A stretch of DNA of 34,155 nucleotides, taken from positions 1 to 34,155 of the forward strand of contig JAOPZF010000201.1 of the NCBI GenBank assembly GCA_025964255.1. Direction: 5' to 3'. The first letter of the stretch is position 1; every line of letters starts with the position of its first letter. This document shows positions 14,867-21,056 of this stretch, in pieces. Origin of the DNA: Solirubrobacterales bacterium (lineage in GTDB: Bacteria > Actinomycetota > Thermoleophilia > Solirubrobacterales > 70-9). Below the pieces are notes generated by a model. That model was not told where the DNA came from. It worked only from the letters and a program-made list of their open reading frames with translations, and searched no databases. A program made the translations under genes and the position numbers.

Positions 14867-15822
14867 GTGGGATCGCCGCCGATTTGATCTCGGAGGCGGT
14901 AGCGGCGCTCGCGGAGGGCCGCACGAGAATCGCAGTGATCGGACTTGGACCGGAGGCACTGGAGGTGGCGGTCGCGCTAGAAGCTCTCGGCGGCGAGGTG
15001 GAGATCTACGACCCGCGCGAGACCGTCGCAGACGATCAGCGCGTGTCGCCTTGGTCGCAGCTCGGCTCAGCCGAACCGCAACTGGTCGTGGTCGCCCGCG
15101 ACGGCGAGAAGGAGGATTTGCTGAGAGCCACCGCCGCGATCCTCGACGCAAATGATCCTCTACCGCAGGTCATCCTCTCTGGCATCGCCCAGCAGGGACG
15201 ATCCGATCCCATCTTTGAAGAGCTCGAGGCTCCGGCGATGGTCCCCTCTTACGCCACGGGCAACCCCTATACGCGCGCGCACCTTTATGACTGTCTGAAG
15301 GCGGCTGCGGGCGCTGGCCTCCAAGGCGCCGTGGTCGAGCTAGGGGCCTTCAAGGGGGGTACCAGCGTCTGGTTAGCCCGAGCGATTGCGGCTCTCGGGC
15401 TAAAGGACTCGAAGGTGATCGCCTTCGACGCCTGGGATGGATTCCCGCCCAGAAGGTCGATACTCGATCTCTACGAACATCCGCGATGCGTCTTTCGCGA
15501 CCTCGACGCTGTCCGTGCCTATACCGAGCCACATGGAATCGAGCTCGTCGTCGGCGACATCTCGGACACCGCTCCGCGACGTCTTGCCGAAGAGCCGGTC
15601 CTGCTTGCGTTCGTCGACACCGACAACTACAGCGGTGCGCGCGTTGCGCTCAACCCAATCCGAGCCAACCTCGTCCGAGGGGGAGCGATCGTCTTCGATC
15701 ATTACTTCACGACCTCGGACTACGCCTATACGGTCGGCGAGCGGATCGCGGCGGCGGAGGTCCTCGCCGACACCGAGTTCTTGAACCTTCAGGGCACCGG
15801 AGTCTTTGTGAGGGTCTCCTAG
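14863..15822 (+). CDS. TylF-like SAM methyltransferase with N-terminal Rossmann-like domain
   Basis: A 319-residue two-domain protein. Residues about 20-115 look like a nucleotide-binding Rossmann unit (RIAVIGLGPEALEVAVALE, then EVEIYD as the second strand end). Residues about 140-318 are a class I methyltransferase of TylF/macrocin-O-methyltransferase type: AVVELGAFKGGTSVWLARAI is motif I, VIAFDAWDGFPP follows, LLAFVDTDNYSGAR holds the metal/acidic residues, and GGAIVFDHY is the last core strand. TylF enzymes methylate sugar hydroxyls in natural products, so it may decorate a product of this island. ATG at 14863 overlaps the upstream stop. It ends overlapping the convergent MazG-like gene by 4 nt. 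Confidence 0.78.
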   Translation: MSGIAADLISEAVAALAEGRTRIAVIGLGPEALEVAVALEALGGEVEIYDPRETVADDQRVSPWSQLGSAEPQLVVVARDGEKEDLLRATAAILDANDPLPQVILSGIAQQGRSDPIFEELEAPAMVPSYATGNPYTRAHLYDCLKAAAGAGLQGAVVELGAFKGGTSVWLARAIAALGLKDSKVIAFDAWDGFPPRRSILDLYEHPRCVFRDLDAVRAYTEPHGIELVVGDISDTAPRRLAEEPVLLAFVDTDNYSGARVALNPIRANLVRGGAIVFDHYFTTSDYAYTVGERIAAAEVLADTEFLNLQGTGVFVRVS

Positions 15823-16706
15823 GCGGGGGGTTCGAAGGTGATCGTCCGGCGGGGAAGATCCAGATGAACGGCCCCACCTCCATACTTCATGAGGTCTCGC
15901 CAGATCTCAAAAGAGCGAAGGATCGCCTCCTGCCACTCCTTGATCGTGCGGACGCGGACCTCAAGATGGGACACCATCCCCGTAATGGTCCGGAGTACCT
16001 CGGAATCGATGTGACTGCTTCCTTCAAAAAATTTGTATTCGCTGGCGTAGTTGAAAATGAACGCCGACAGCCCCTCCTCGATAAACATCGCGCGCCCAGC
16101 GTCATCGACCTCGCGGACCTCCGGATCACTGTCTCGCTTCAGGCCGAGTAGCGACCGCAAGAGGGGCGACCACCCCAACAGCGCGGCGTAGGAGAGGTGA
16201 AACGCATCGTGGAAGCGATATCCATCCGGATCGCGGTTCATGTCAACCAGGGGGTCTCCGAGTTGGGTTCCGTCCTTCGTCAACACCAGCTTCATGCGCC
16301 CCTCGATCTCGGTTTCCTCGAACACGATGGTCAGCTCCCGCGGCAGTCGTTCCGCCTCCGGGAAGGAATCGTCGAGCAATCCCGATGGCAGGGCTTCGCC
16401 CTCTTGGGGCCAACGCTCCGCGGTGCGCTGGAGATTGAGCCTGGCTATCCCGTCTAGATCCAGTTCGAGCTTATGCCCAAGATTCGCCACGTACCAGAGA
16501 ACGTCACCTAGCTCCTCCTTGATGCGCTCACCAAACAACACATATGCATCGCCGTCTCGAACGTGCTTCTTGTATTGAGTAACAAGTGAGCCGACCTCTG
16601 ATGCGATCCCCATGAGCGGGAAGACAAGTGCCATCTCGTCGGCGTCCTCGGTCGTGGGCCGCTGGTCGGTCAGATTCGCTCGACGTTGGTACTCGTTCAG
16701 CTCCAC
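15819..16706 (-). CDS. MazG-like nucleoside triphosphate pyrophosphohydrolase
   Basis: A 295-residue protein starting at GTG, with AGGGGGA 4-5 nt upstream. Residues about 5-95 form a MazG-type helical domain: MELNEYQRRANLTD, IASEVGSLV and IKEELGDVLWYVANL with the ExxD metal residues. The C-terminal part has a conserved-looking block, DPDGYRFHDAFHLSYAALLGWSPLLRSLL and DAGRAMFIEEGLSAFIFNYA, that I have seen in stand-alone pyrophosphatase proteins often near defence genes. It would hydrolyse an NTP to NMP and PPi. Next to base-modification genes it could supply or remove a (modified) nucleotide. It is transcribed toward the island operon. Confidence 0.75.
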   Translation of the reverse strand: MELNEYQRRANLTDQRPTTEDADEMALVFPLMGIASEVGSLVTQYKKHVRDGDAYVLFGERIKEELGDVLWYVANLGHKLELDLDGIARLNLQRTAERWPQEGEALPSGLLDDSFPEAERLPRELTIVFEETEIEGRMKLVLTKDGTQLGDPLVDMNRDPDGYRFHDAFHLSYAALLGWSPLLRSLLGLKRDSDPEVREVDDAGRAMFIEEGLSAFIFNYASEYKFFEGSSHIDSEVLRTITGMVSHLEVRVRTIKEWQEAILRSFEIWRDLMKYGGGAVHLDLPRRTITFEPPA

Positions 16707-16944
16707 TATTTCCCCCTGAATGGATTCGTTCCCCTAGCCGACCGTATGATCAGTACCGTACCGAAAAGTAACCGACTCGCGGCCCGACGTGGCGATTCAT
16801 CCGAAGGACCTTGCCGTCGGCTGCCGGCCGAAGAATGGGCTAGGGGACGTGGCGGCATGCGGCCGCTCCGCGCGTCCAAGGGTGCTTGAAGACGATAAGC
16901 ACCAGCTTCGCTGGCTCCAGAGGCTGTGATTTCCGCCAGAGTGG
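16707..16944. other. Intergenic region at the right edge of the island
   Basis: No convincing gene. It holds the MazG-like ribosome-binding site and promoter region, a pair of 9-bp inverted repeats (CCCCTAGCC at 16731-16739 and GGCTAGGGG at 16838-16846) and two overlapping small hairpins at 16881-16914. I found no tRNA, and no direct repeat longer than 8 bp shared with the left edge. Confidence 0.4.
16881..16914 (-). terminator. Possible terminator after DUF3037
   Basis: Two alternative hairpins: GGTGCTT/AAGCACC (16881-16887 with 16897-16903, 9-nt loop) and CCAGC/GCTGG (16902-16906 with 16910-16914, 3-nt loop). They lie just downstream of the minus-strand DUF3037 stop at 16945. No T-run. Confidence 0.35.
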
Positions 16945-17334
16945 CTAGCGAGTGACGAGGCGCTCGAAGAGGTGCTGTAGCTCATGCTCGGGCGACTCGG
17001 TGAGGCCGGTGTGGACGGGGGAGGCTTGGATGACGGTGCTCGACGGGGCGGTGAGGAGGCCGAAGCGCTCGGACTGGGTCAGGTTTGCCAGGGGGGCGTC
17101 GAGGTTGCGGCCTTCGGCGGTCACCACTACTGCGTCGAGCCAGGCCTTGATCTGGGAGGGGGAGGAGTTGGGGGCGATCGCGCGCAGTCGGGCTTCGTCG
17201 AGGTCGACGCGAGCGGCTAGGAAGCGGCGCGCGGGGGAGTGGAGGATGACGCCGGCGTTGAGGCTCTCGCCGCGCTCGACGTCGGGGACCACGCGGACGA
17301 TCGCGTAGGAGAAGGGATCAGCCGAGGCGGGCAC
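16945..17334 (-). CDS. DUF3037 domain protein
   Basis: A 129-residue protein starting at GTG 17334. The N-terminus FSYAIVRVVPDVERGESLNAGVIL is the hallmark of DUF3037. The function of the family is not known. It commonly sits beside HipA-like kinases, as here: its start lies inside the end of the kinase gene (17-nt overlap), so the two are translated together. Cytoplasmic, no membrane segments. It could be a partner or antagonist of the kinase, by analogy with HipB-HipA, but it has no visible helix-turn-helix. Confidence 0.82.
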   Translation of the reverse strand: MPASADPFSYAIVRVVPDVERGESLNAGVILHSPARRFLAARVDLDEARLRAIAPNSSPSQIKAWLDAVVVTAEGRNLDAPLANLTQSERFGLLTAPSSTVIQASPVHTGLTESPEHELQHLFERLVTR

Positions 17335-18079
17335 GTTCGGCCTCCTCGACGAGCTGGGTCGCGTTGGCGGTGCGGAGGGTGAGGTACTCGACGTAGTCCT
17401 CCGGCGGATCGGCGACGAACCATTCGGGTGGGACCAGGTCGACTATTTCTTGCAGCAGCTCTGGGGTCACCTTGGCGCGCAGGCGTTCGTCTGCCGCGGC
17501 GATCGGGCCGGCGACCGGCAGCAGGATGTGTTCGGCGATCTGCGGGAACGGTCGGCCCGCCTGCTCGGCCGGCTTGAGGCCGCCGTGCTGGTGATAGAGG
17601 GCGGCGCCGTGGTCGATCAGGTTGAGCTTGCCGTCATGGACGAGCAGGTTGGCGTTGCGCGGGGTGCGGTCGACGTTCGCCACGAGGGCATCGAACCAGA
17701 CGATCTCGGCGGCGAGGTCGGGCGAGGGCGCATCGTCCTGGCTCGGCGAGTAGGTCTCCGCACCTCCGAGAAATTCGATGCCGAGGTTCAGCCCGACGCT
17801 GGCGAGCAGCAGTTCCTGGATCTCGGGATCGGGCTCACCGCGACCGATCGCGCCGTCGAGCTCGACCGTCACCAGCTCCGGCATCGGCAGGCCGAGCGCC
17901 CGCGCCAGCTCCCCCGCGATCACCTCCGCCACGAGCGACAGCGGCCCCTGCCCGGCACCGCGGAACTTGCCGACGTAAAGGCGGTAGTCGTCGGCCTCGA
18001 GCAGGGCCGGGAGCGAGCCGCCCTCGCGGAACGGCGTCACATAACGGCTCGCGGCGACGGTTCGGAGTCCGGTCGGCAT
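17318..18079 (-). CDS. HipA-like kinase (HipA_2 type)
   Basis: A 253-residue protein of the HipA-like kinase group that occurs with DUF3037. Visible features: YVGKFRGAGQGPLSLVAEVIAGELARALGLPMPE near the N-terminus (nucleotide-binding lysine region), and the catalytic-loop-like IVWFDALVANVDRTPRNANLL with the Asp-x-x-x-Asn pattern, then LNLIDHGAALYHQHG as the metal-binding Asp segment. HipA kinases phosphorylate proteins such as aminoacyl-tRNA synthetases and can cause persistence; the target of this compact subfamily is unknown. The ATG is preceded by TAGGCT at 6 nt, suggesting a leaderless transcript. Confidence 0.82.
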   Translation of the reverse strand: MPTGLRTVAASRYVTPFREGGSLPALLEADDYRLYVGKFRGAGQGPLSLVAEVIAGELARALGLPMPELVTVELDGAIGRGEPDPEIQELLLASVGLNLGIEFLGGAETYSPSQDDAPSPDLAAEIVWFDALVANVDRTPRNANLLVHDGKLNLIDHGAALYHQHGGLKPAEQAGRPFPQIAEHILLPVAGPIAAADERLRAKVTPELLQEIVDLVPPEWFVADPPEDYVEYLTLRTANATQLVEEAERARLG

Positions 18080-18085
18080 CGGTGC

Positions 18086-18091
18086 AGCCTA
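18086..18091 (-). promoter_or_regulatory. Probable -10 hexamer of the HipA_2/DUF3037 operon
   Basis: TAGGCT on the minus strand ends 6 nt before the ATG at 18079; leaderless arrangement. Confidence 0.45.
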
Positions 18092-18133
18092 AGCGGGCCG
18101 GTCGACCCGCAACCGCGAACTGCCGGCGCTGTG

Positions 18134-18152
18134 GTAAGTTCCGACTTACGGT
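18134..18152 (+). promoter_or_regulatory. ArsR operator overlapping the -10
   Basis: GTAAGT (18134-18139) and ACTTAC (18144-18149) are inverted repeats with a TCCG centre. TACGGT (18147-18152) ends 5 nt before the ATG at 18158 and could be the -10 of a leaderless mRNA. Repression by the ArsR product is the natural reading. Confidence 0.5.
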
Positions 18153-18157
18153 AAGCA

Positions 18158-18484
18158 ATGACTAACGCTCCATCCATCGGACAGACCCTCACCGCCCTCA
18201 GCGACGCGACCCGGCGCGAAGTCTTCGAGCTGGTCGCGGAGCGGCCGCGTGCGGTCGGCGAGCTGGCGGCGCAGCTGCCGGTCAGCCGCCCCGCCGTGTC
18301 CCAGCACCTGCGCGTGCTGAAGGAGGCGGGCCTGGTCGAGGACGAAGCGGTCGGCGCACGCCGCATCTACAAACTGCACCCGGAGGGAATTGAGGAGCTG
18401 CGCTCCTACCTCGACGGGTTCTGGAGTCGCTCGCTGCGGGCCTTCAAGGCCGCCGCCGAGGCGGGCGACAAGGAGGATCGATGA
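18158..18484 (+). CDS. ArsR-family transcriptional regulator
   Basis: A 108-residue winged-helix repressor. The whole protein is the DNA-binding domain: LTALSDATRREVFELVAERPRAVGELAAQLPVSRPAVSQHLRVLKEAGLVEDEAVGARRIYKL. It has no metal-binding cysteines of the arsenic-sensing type. It belongs to the group that is co-transcribed with an SRPBCC (AHSA1-like) protein, whose gene starts inside its stop codon (ATGA at 18481). Probably autoregulates through the inverted repeat at 18134-18149. Confidence 0.92.
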   Translation: MTNAPSIGQTLTALSDATRREVFELVAERPRAVGELAAQLPVSRPAVSQHLRVLKEAGLVEDEAVGARRIYKLHPEGIEELRSYLDGFWSRSLRAFKAAAEAGDKEDR

Positions 18485-18972
18485 ACACGGACACGAGTAC
18501 CGCGGTGCGCACGGAGACCGTCGTCGAGGCGCCGATCGAGCGCGCCTTCAAGGTCTTCACCGAGGAGATGGAAAGCTGGTGGGACGCCGATCATCACCTC
18601 GGTGACGCGCCGCTGGCCGAGATGGTCGTCGAGCGCCACGTCGGCGGCCGCATCTTCGACCGCCACACCGACGGCTCCGAGTGCCAATGGTCCCGCGTCC
18701 TCGCCTACGAGCCGCCGACCCTCTTCGTCTTCAGCTGGGACATCAACACCCGCTGGGAGCTGGAGACCGACCTCGACAAGACCAGCGAGGTGGCCATCAC
18801 CTTCGTCGCCGAGGGACCCGACCGGACCCGGGTCGCCCTCGAACACCGCCACCTCGATCGTCACGGTGAGGGTTGGGAGGGCATGCGCGACGCCGTCGGC
18901 CAGGGCTGGGCCGGGCTCGAGGGCTACGCCGCCGCGGTAGAGCGGCGCGATCGGGGCTCGGCCGCCACCTGA
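18481..18972 (+). CDS. SRPBCC (AHSA1-like) domain protein
   Basis: A 163-residue START/Bet v1-like fold protein: RTETVVEAPIERAFKVFTEEMESWWDADHHL at the N-terminus, VGGRIFDRHTDGSECQWSRVLAYEPPTLFVFSWDI in the middle and TRVALEHRHLDRHGEGWEGMRDAVGQGW near the end, as in the AHSA1/ATPase-activator-like proteins paired with ArsR regulators. These bind a hydrophobic ligand in a deep cavity; the ligand is not known. It might bind the signal sensed by the pair. Confidence 0.9.
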   Translation: MNTDTSTAVRTETVVEAPIERAFKVFTEEMESWWDADHHLGDAPLAEMVVERHVGGRIFDRHTDGSECQWSRVLAYEPPTLFVFSWDINTRWELETDLDKTSEVAITFVAEGPDRTRVALEHRHLDRHGEGWEGMRDAVGQGWAGLEGYAAAVERRDRGSAAT

Positions 18973-18975
18973 TCC

Positions 18976-19010
18976 CGGGGAGCACTTCCCGAGTAAGTCG
19001 GTTTTCTTTA
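18976..19010 (+). terminator. Possible terminator after the ArsR/SRPBCC pair
   Basis: CGGGGA/TTCCCG imperfect hairpin (18976-18991, 4-nt loop) followed by a T-rich stretch GGTTTTCTTT. Confidence 0.35.
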
Positions 19011-19057
19011 TCGAGTTTGGGGTATCCACCACCGGCAATGTTGAGGGCATGGGATCG

Positions 19058-21016
19058 ATGAGGAACGTTCGAGGGCCAGCGGTCGCGGCTGTGGCGCTAG
19101 GCGTCCTCGCCCTGGTCTTGGCCAGCTCGGCCCTCGCCGGTGGGCGGGCTCCGCACCGGTCGGCGAAGCCGTCGCTGAGCTTCAAGGTCGTCGTCGTCCG
19201 CAACCGTCAGATCCTCGCGACCGGCAAGGCGCGCCCGGTCCCGGCGCGGGGCCGGGTTGTTCTCCAGCTCCGACGCAATGGCGCATGGCACCGACTCGGC
19301 CAGCACCCGCTGGTCGGCCACGGCTCCTACTCGGTCCGTGCCGTCGTGCCCGCCGGGATCGCCAAGGCTCGACTGCGCGCGGCGCTCTACGAGGGCAAGC
19401 GACGGCGGGCCGTATCCCGGGTCCGCTCGCTGCGCCTCGTGAAGCCGACCCCGCCGTCGACCCCGACCTCACCTTCTTCTCCCGCCACTCCGGCCGGCCC
19501 CGCCGGACCGCCCTGCACTCCCGCGGCGACCTCGGCGGGATCCCCTGCCGCCACGTCCGCCGGCCCGCTCTCTGCCGGCTCGCTGATGGCGACGATCGAA
19601 CGCTACGCCTCGCGTCCCAACCACCTCAGCGGCACCGCGGAATCCGCCGCGGCGGAGAGCGAGCTCACCGGCGCCCTCGCCGCCGCCGGCCTCAAGGTCT
19701 GCGAACAAGCCTTCACCTTCCCGCGCTTCACCCCGACCGCGGTCGGCCTATCGATCGAAGGCACGGCCGTCGACCCGACCGCGATCGCGCCGCTCCTCTA
19801 CTCCGGCGCCACCGGCCCGGCTGGGACGACCGCGCCGCTGTTCTACATCGGCGAAACCGAAAACAAAGAAACCGTCAGCTTCACGCCGGCCGACGTCAAA
19901 AACAAAATCGTCGTCGCCAAGATCCCGTACCAGACCAACTCGAAAGCCCTCGGCCTCGACCCGTCGATCGAAGCCGCGGTCGAAGACGGCGCGGCGGGCT
20001 TCGTCGCCGTCACCCAGGCGGTCGGCAACTATCCGAAGTGGGAAGACACCAACGCCCGCAACGGCACCGGGACGCTGCCGGTGCTGTCGGTCGGCAAGAC
20101 CTCGGGCGAAGCGGTCATCACCGCGGCCGTAGCCGGGAAAACCGCGACGCTGACGCTCGCCGCCGAACACACCGGGCTCTCCTGCGACCGCGACGTCTGG
20201 GGCGAACTCGAAGGCGCCGACCCGACCCGCCGCGTCTACGTCGGCGTCCCCATCTCCTCGTACACGCCCTCGGCCTCCGAACACGGGACCGGCTACGCGA
20301 TCGTCGTCGGCCTGGCGCGCCTCTACGCCTCGCTGCCGAAGTCCCAGCGCCCCGAGACGCTCGTCTTCATCGGCCTCGGCGGCCACGAAATCGGCTGGCT
20401 CGGCCTGCAGGCGCTGCTGGCGAGCCCGGAGGGCAGCTACCTGAAGGAAGCCGACGCCTACATCCATCTCGGCTCGGCACTCGGCGCCCCGGTAGCCGAA
20501 GAAAAACCGCCCGGCAGCGGCACGATCGTCACCTCGACCGCTCCCGACAAAACCGGCCGCCTGCACGACAGCGAAAACCCGCTGCTCGTCCCCGGCGTGA
20601 TCGAAGACTTCAAAGCCGCCGGCGCCGAAGCGCAGGAAACGCCGCCGTTCACCGCGAGCGGGGGAGAGCAGACCAACGCTTTCGCCGCCGGGATCCCGAC
20701 CGCCTCCTTCAGCGGCGCGAGCCTCTTCTTCCACACCGCCGGCGACACGCCGAGCACGATCGATCAATCGATCCTCACCCGCCAGGCAGACGCCTTCCGG
20801 CGCGTCGTCGACCGGATCACCGCGATCCCGGCCGGGAAGTTGAAGGCCGAAAACTCGGTCGCCGCCCGGCACGGCGCCGAAATCGCGGCGAACGGTGGAG
20901 CGGCCAAACGCACTCCCGCCAACCCGACTCTCGGAGCCGTCCGCGAAACCGCGAACGCGCTCGCCGAAGGCGGCGTCGGCGGACCCGCCGCGACCCCGGT
21001 CGCGGCCTGCAACTGA
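19058..21016 (+). CDS. Secreted PA-domain / M28-like protein, paralogue of 5031-6701
   Basis: About 652 residues. ATG at 19058 is preferred because GAGGG lies 10 nt upstream; ATG 19049 is only 1 nt from it. The signal peptide MRNVRGPAVAAVALGVLALVLASSALAGG is followed by a beta-rich region of about 110 residues (SLSFKVVVVRNRQILATGKA...), a Pro/Ser/Thr/Ala linker, then a PA-like domain and an M28-like core. Shared blocks with the first copy include SLMATI, PLLYSGATGP, GTGTLPVL, PSASEHG, LPKSQRPETLVF, GGHEIGWLGL, LHDSENP and FHTAGDT. As in that copy, the first metal-binding HxD is replaced (GVPISS) and the EE pair is HE. The product would be exported; substrate unknown. Confidence 0.82.
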   Translation: MRNVRGPAVAAVALGVLALVLASSALAGGRAPHRSAKPSLSFKVVVVRNRQILATGKARPVPARGRVVLQLRRNGAWHRLGQHPLVGHGSYSVRAVVPAGIAKARLRAALYEGKRRRAVSRVRSLRLVKPTPPSTPTSPSSPATPAGPAGPPCTPAATSAGSPAATSAGPLSAGSLMATIERYASRPNHLSGTAESAAAESELTGALAAAGLKVCEQAFTFPRFTPTAVGLSIEGTAVDPTAIAPLLYSGATGPAGTTAPLFYIGETENKETVSFTPADVKNKIVVAKIPYQTNSKALGLDPSIEAAVEDGAAGFVAVTQAVGNYPKWEDTNARNGTGTLPVLSVGKTSGEAVITAAVAGKTATLTLAAEHTGLSCDRDVWGELEGADPTRRVYVGVPISSYTPSASEHGTGYAIVVGLARLYASLPKSQRPETLVFIGLGGHEIGWLGLQALLASPEGSYLKEADAYIHLGSALGAPVAEEKPPGSGTIVTSTAPDKTGRLHDSENPLLVPGVIEDFKAAGAEAQETPPFTASGGEQTNAFAAGIPTASFSGASLFFHTAGDTPSTIDQSILTRQADAFRRVVDRITAIPAGKLKAENSVAARHGAEIAANGGAAKRTPANPTLGAVRETANALAEGGVGGPAATPVAACN

Positions 21017-21044
21017 TTCAAGGTCGGTTGAACCACATCCGCCG

Positions 21045-21050
21045 TACTTT
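21045..21050 (+). promoter_or_regulatory. Probable -10 hexamer of the LLM monooxygenase gene
   Basis: TACTTT ends exactly 6 nt before the ATG at 21057; no Shine-Dalgarno is present, consistent with a leaderless mRNA. Confidence 0.45.
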
Positions 21051-21056
21051 GTTGAT

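Noticed and set aside
9488-16706. Reading the island as a prophage remnant
   Set aside because: No integrase, terminase, capsid or tail genes are visible; the XRE/ImmA pair alone also occurs in non-phage loci.
16686-16889. 67-codon ORF at the island edge
   Set aside because: Overlaps the MazG-like start and promoter; no ribosome-binding site or protein-like pattern.
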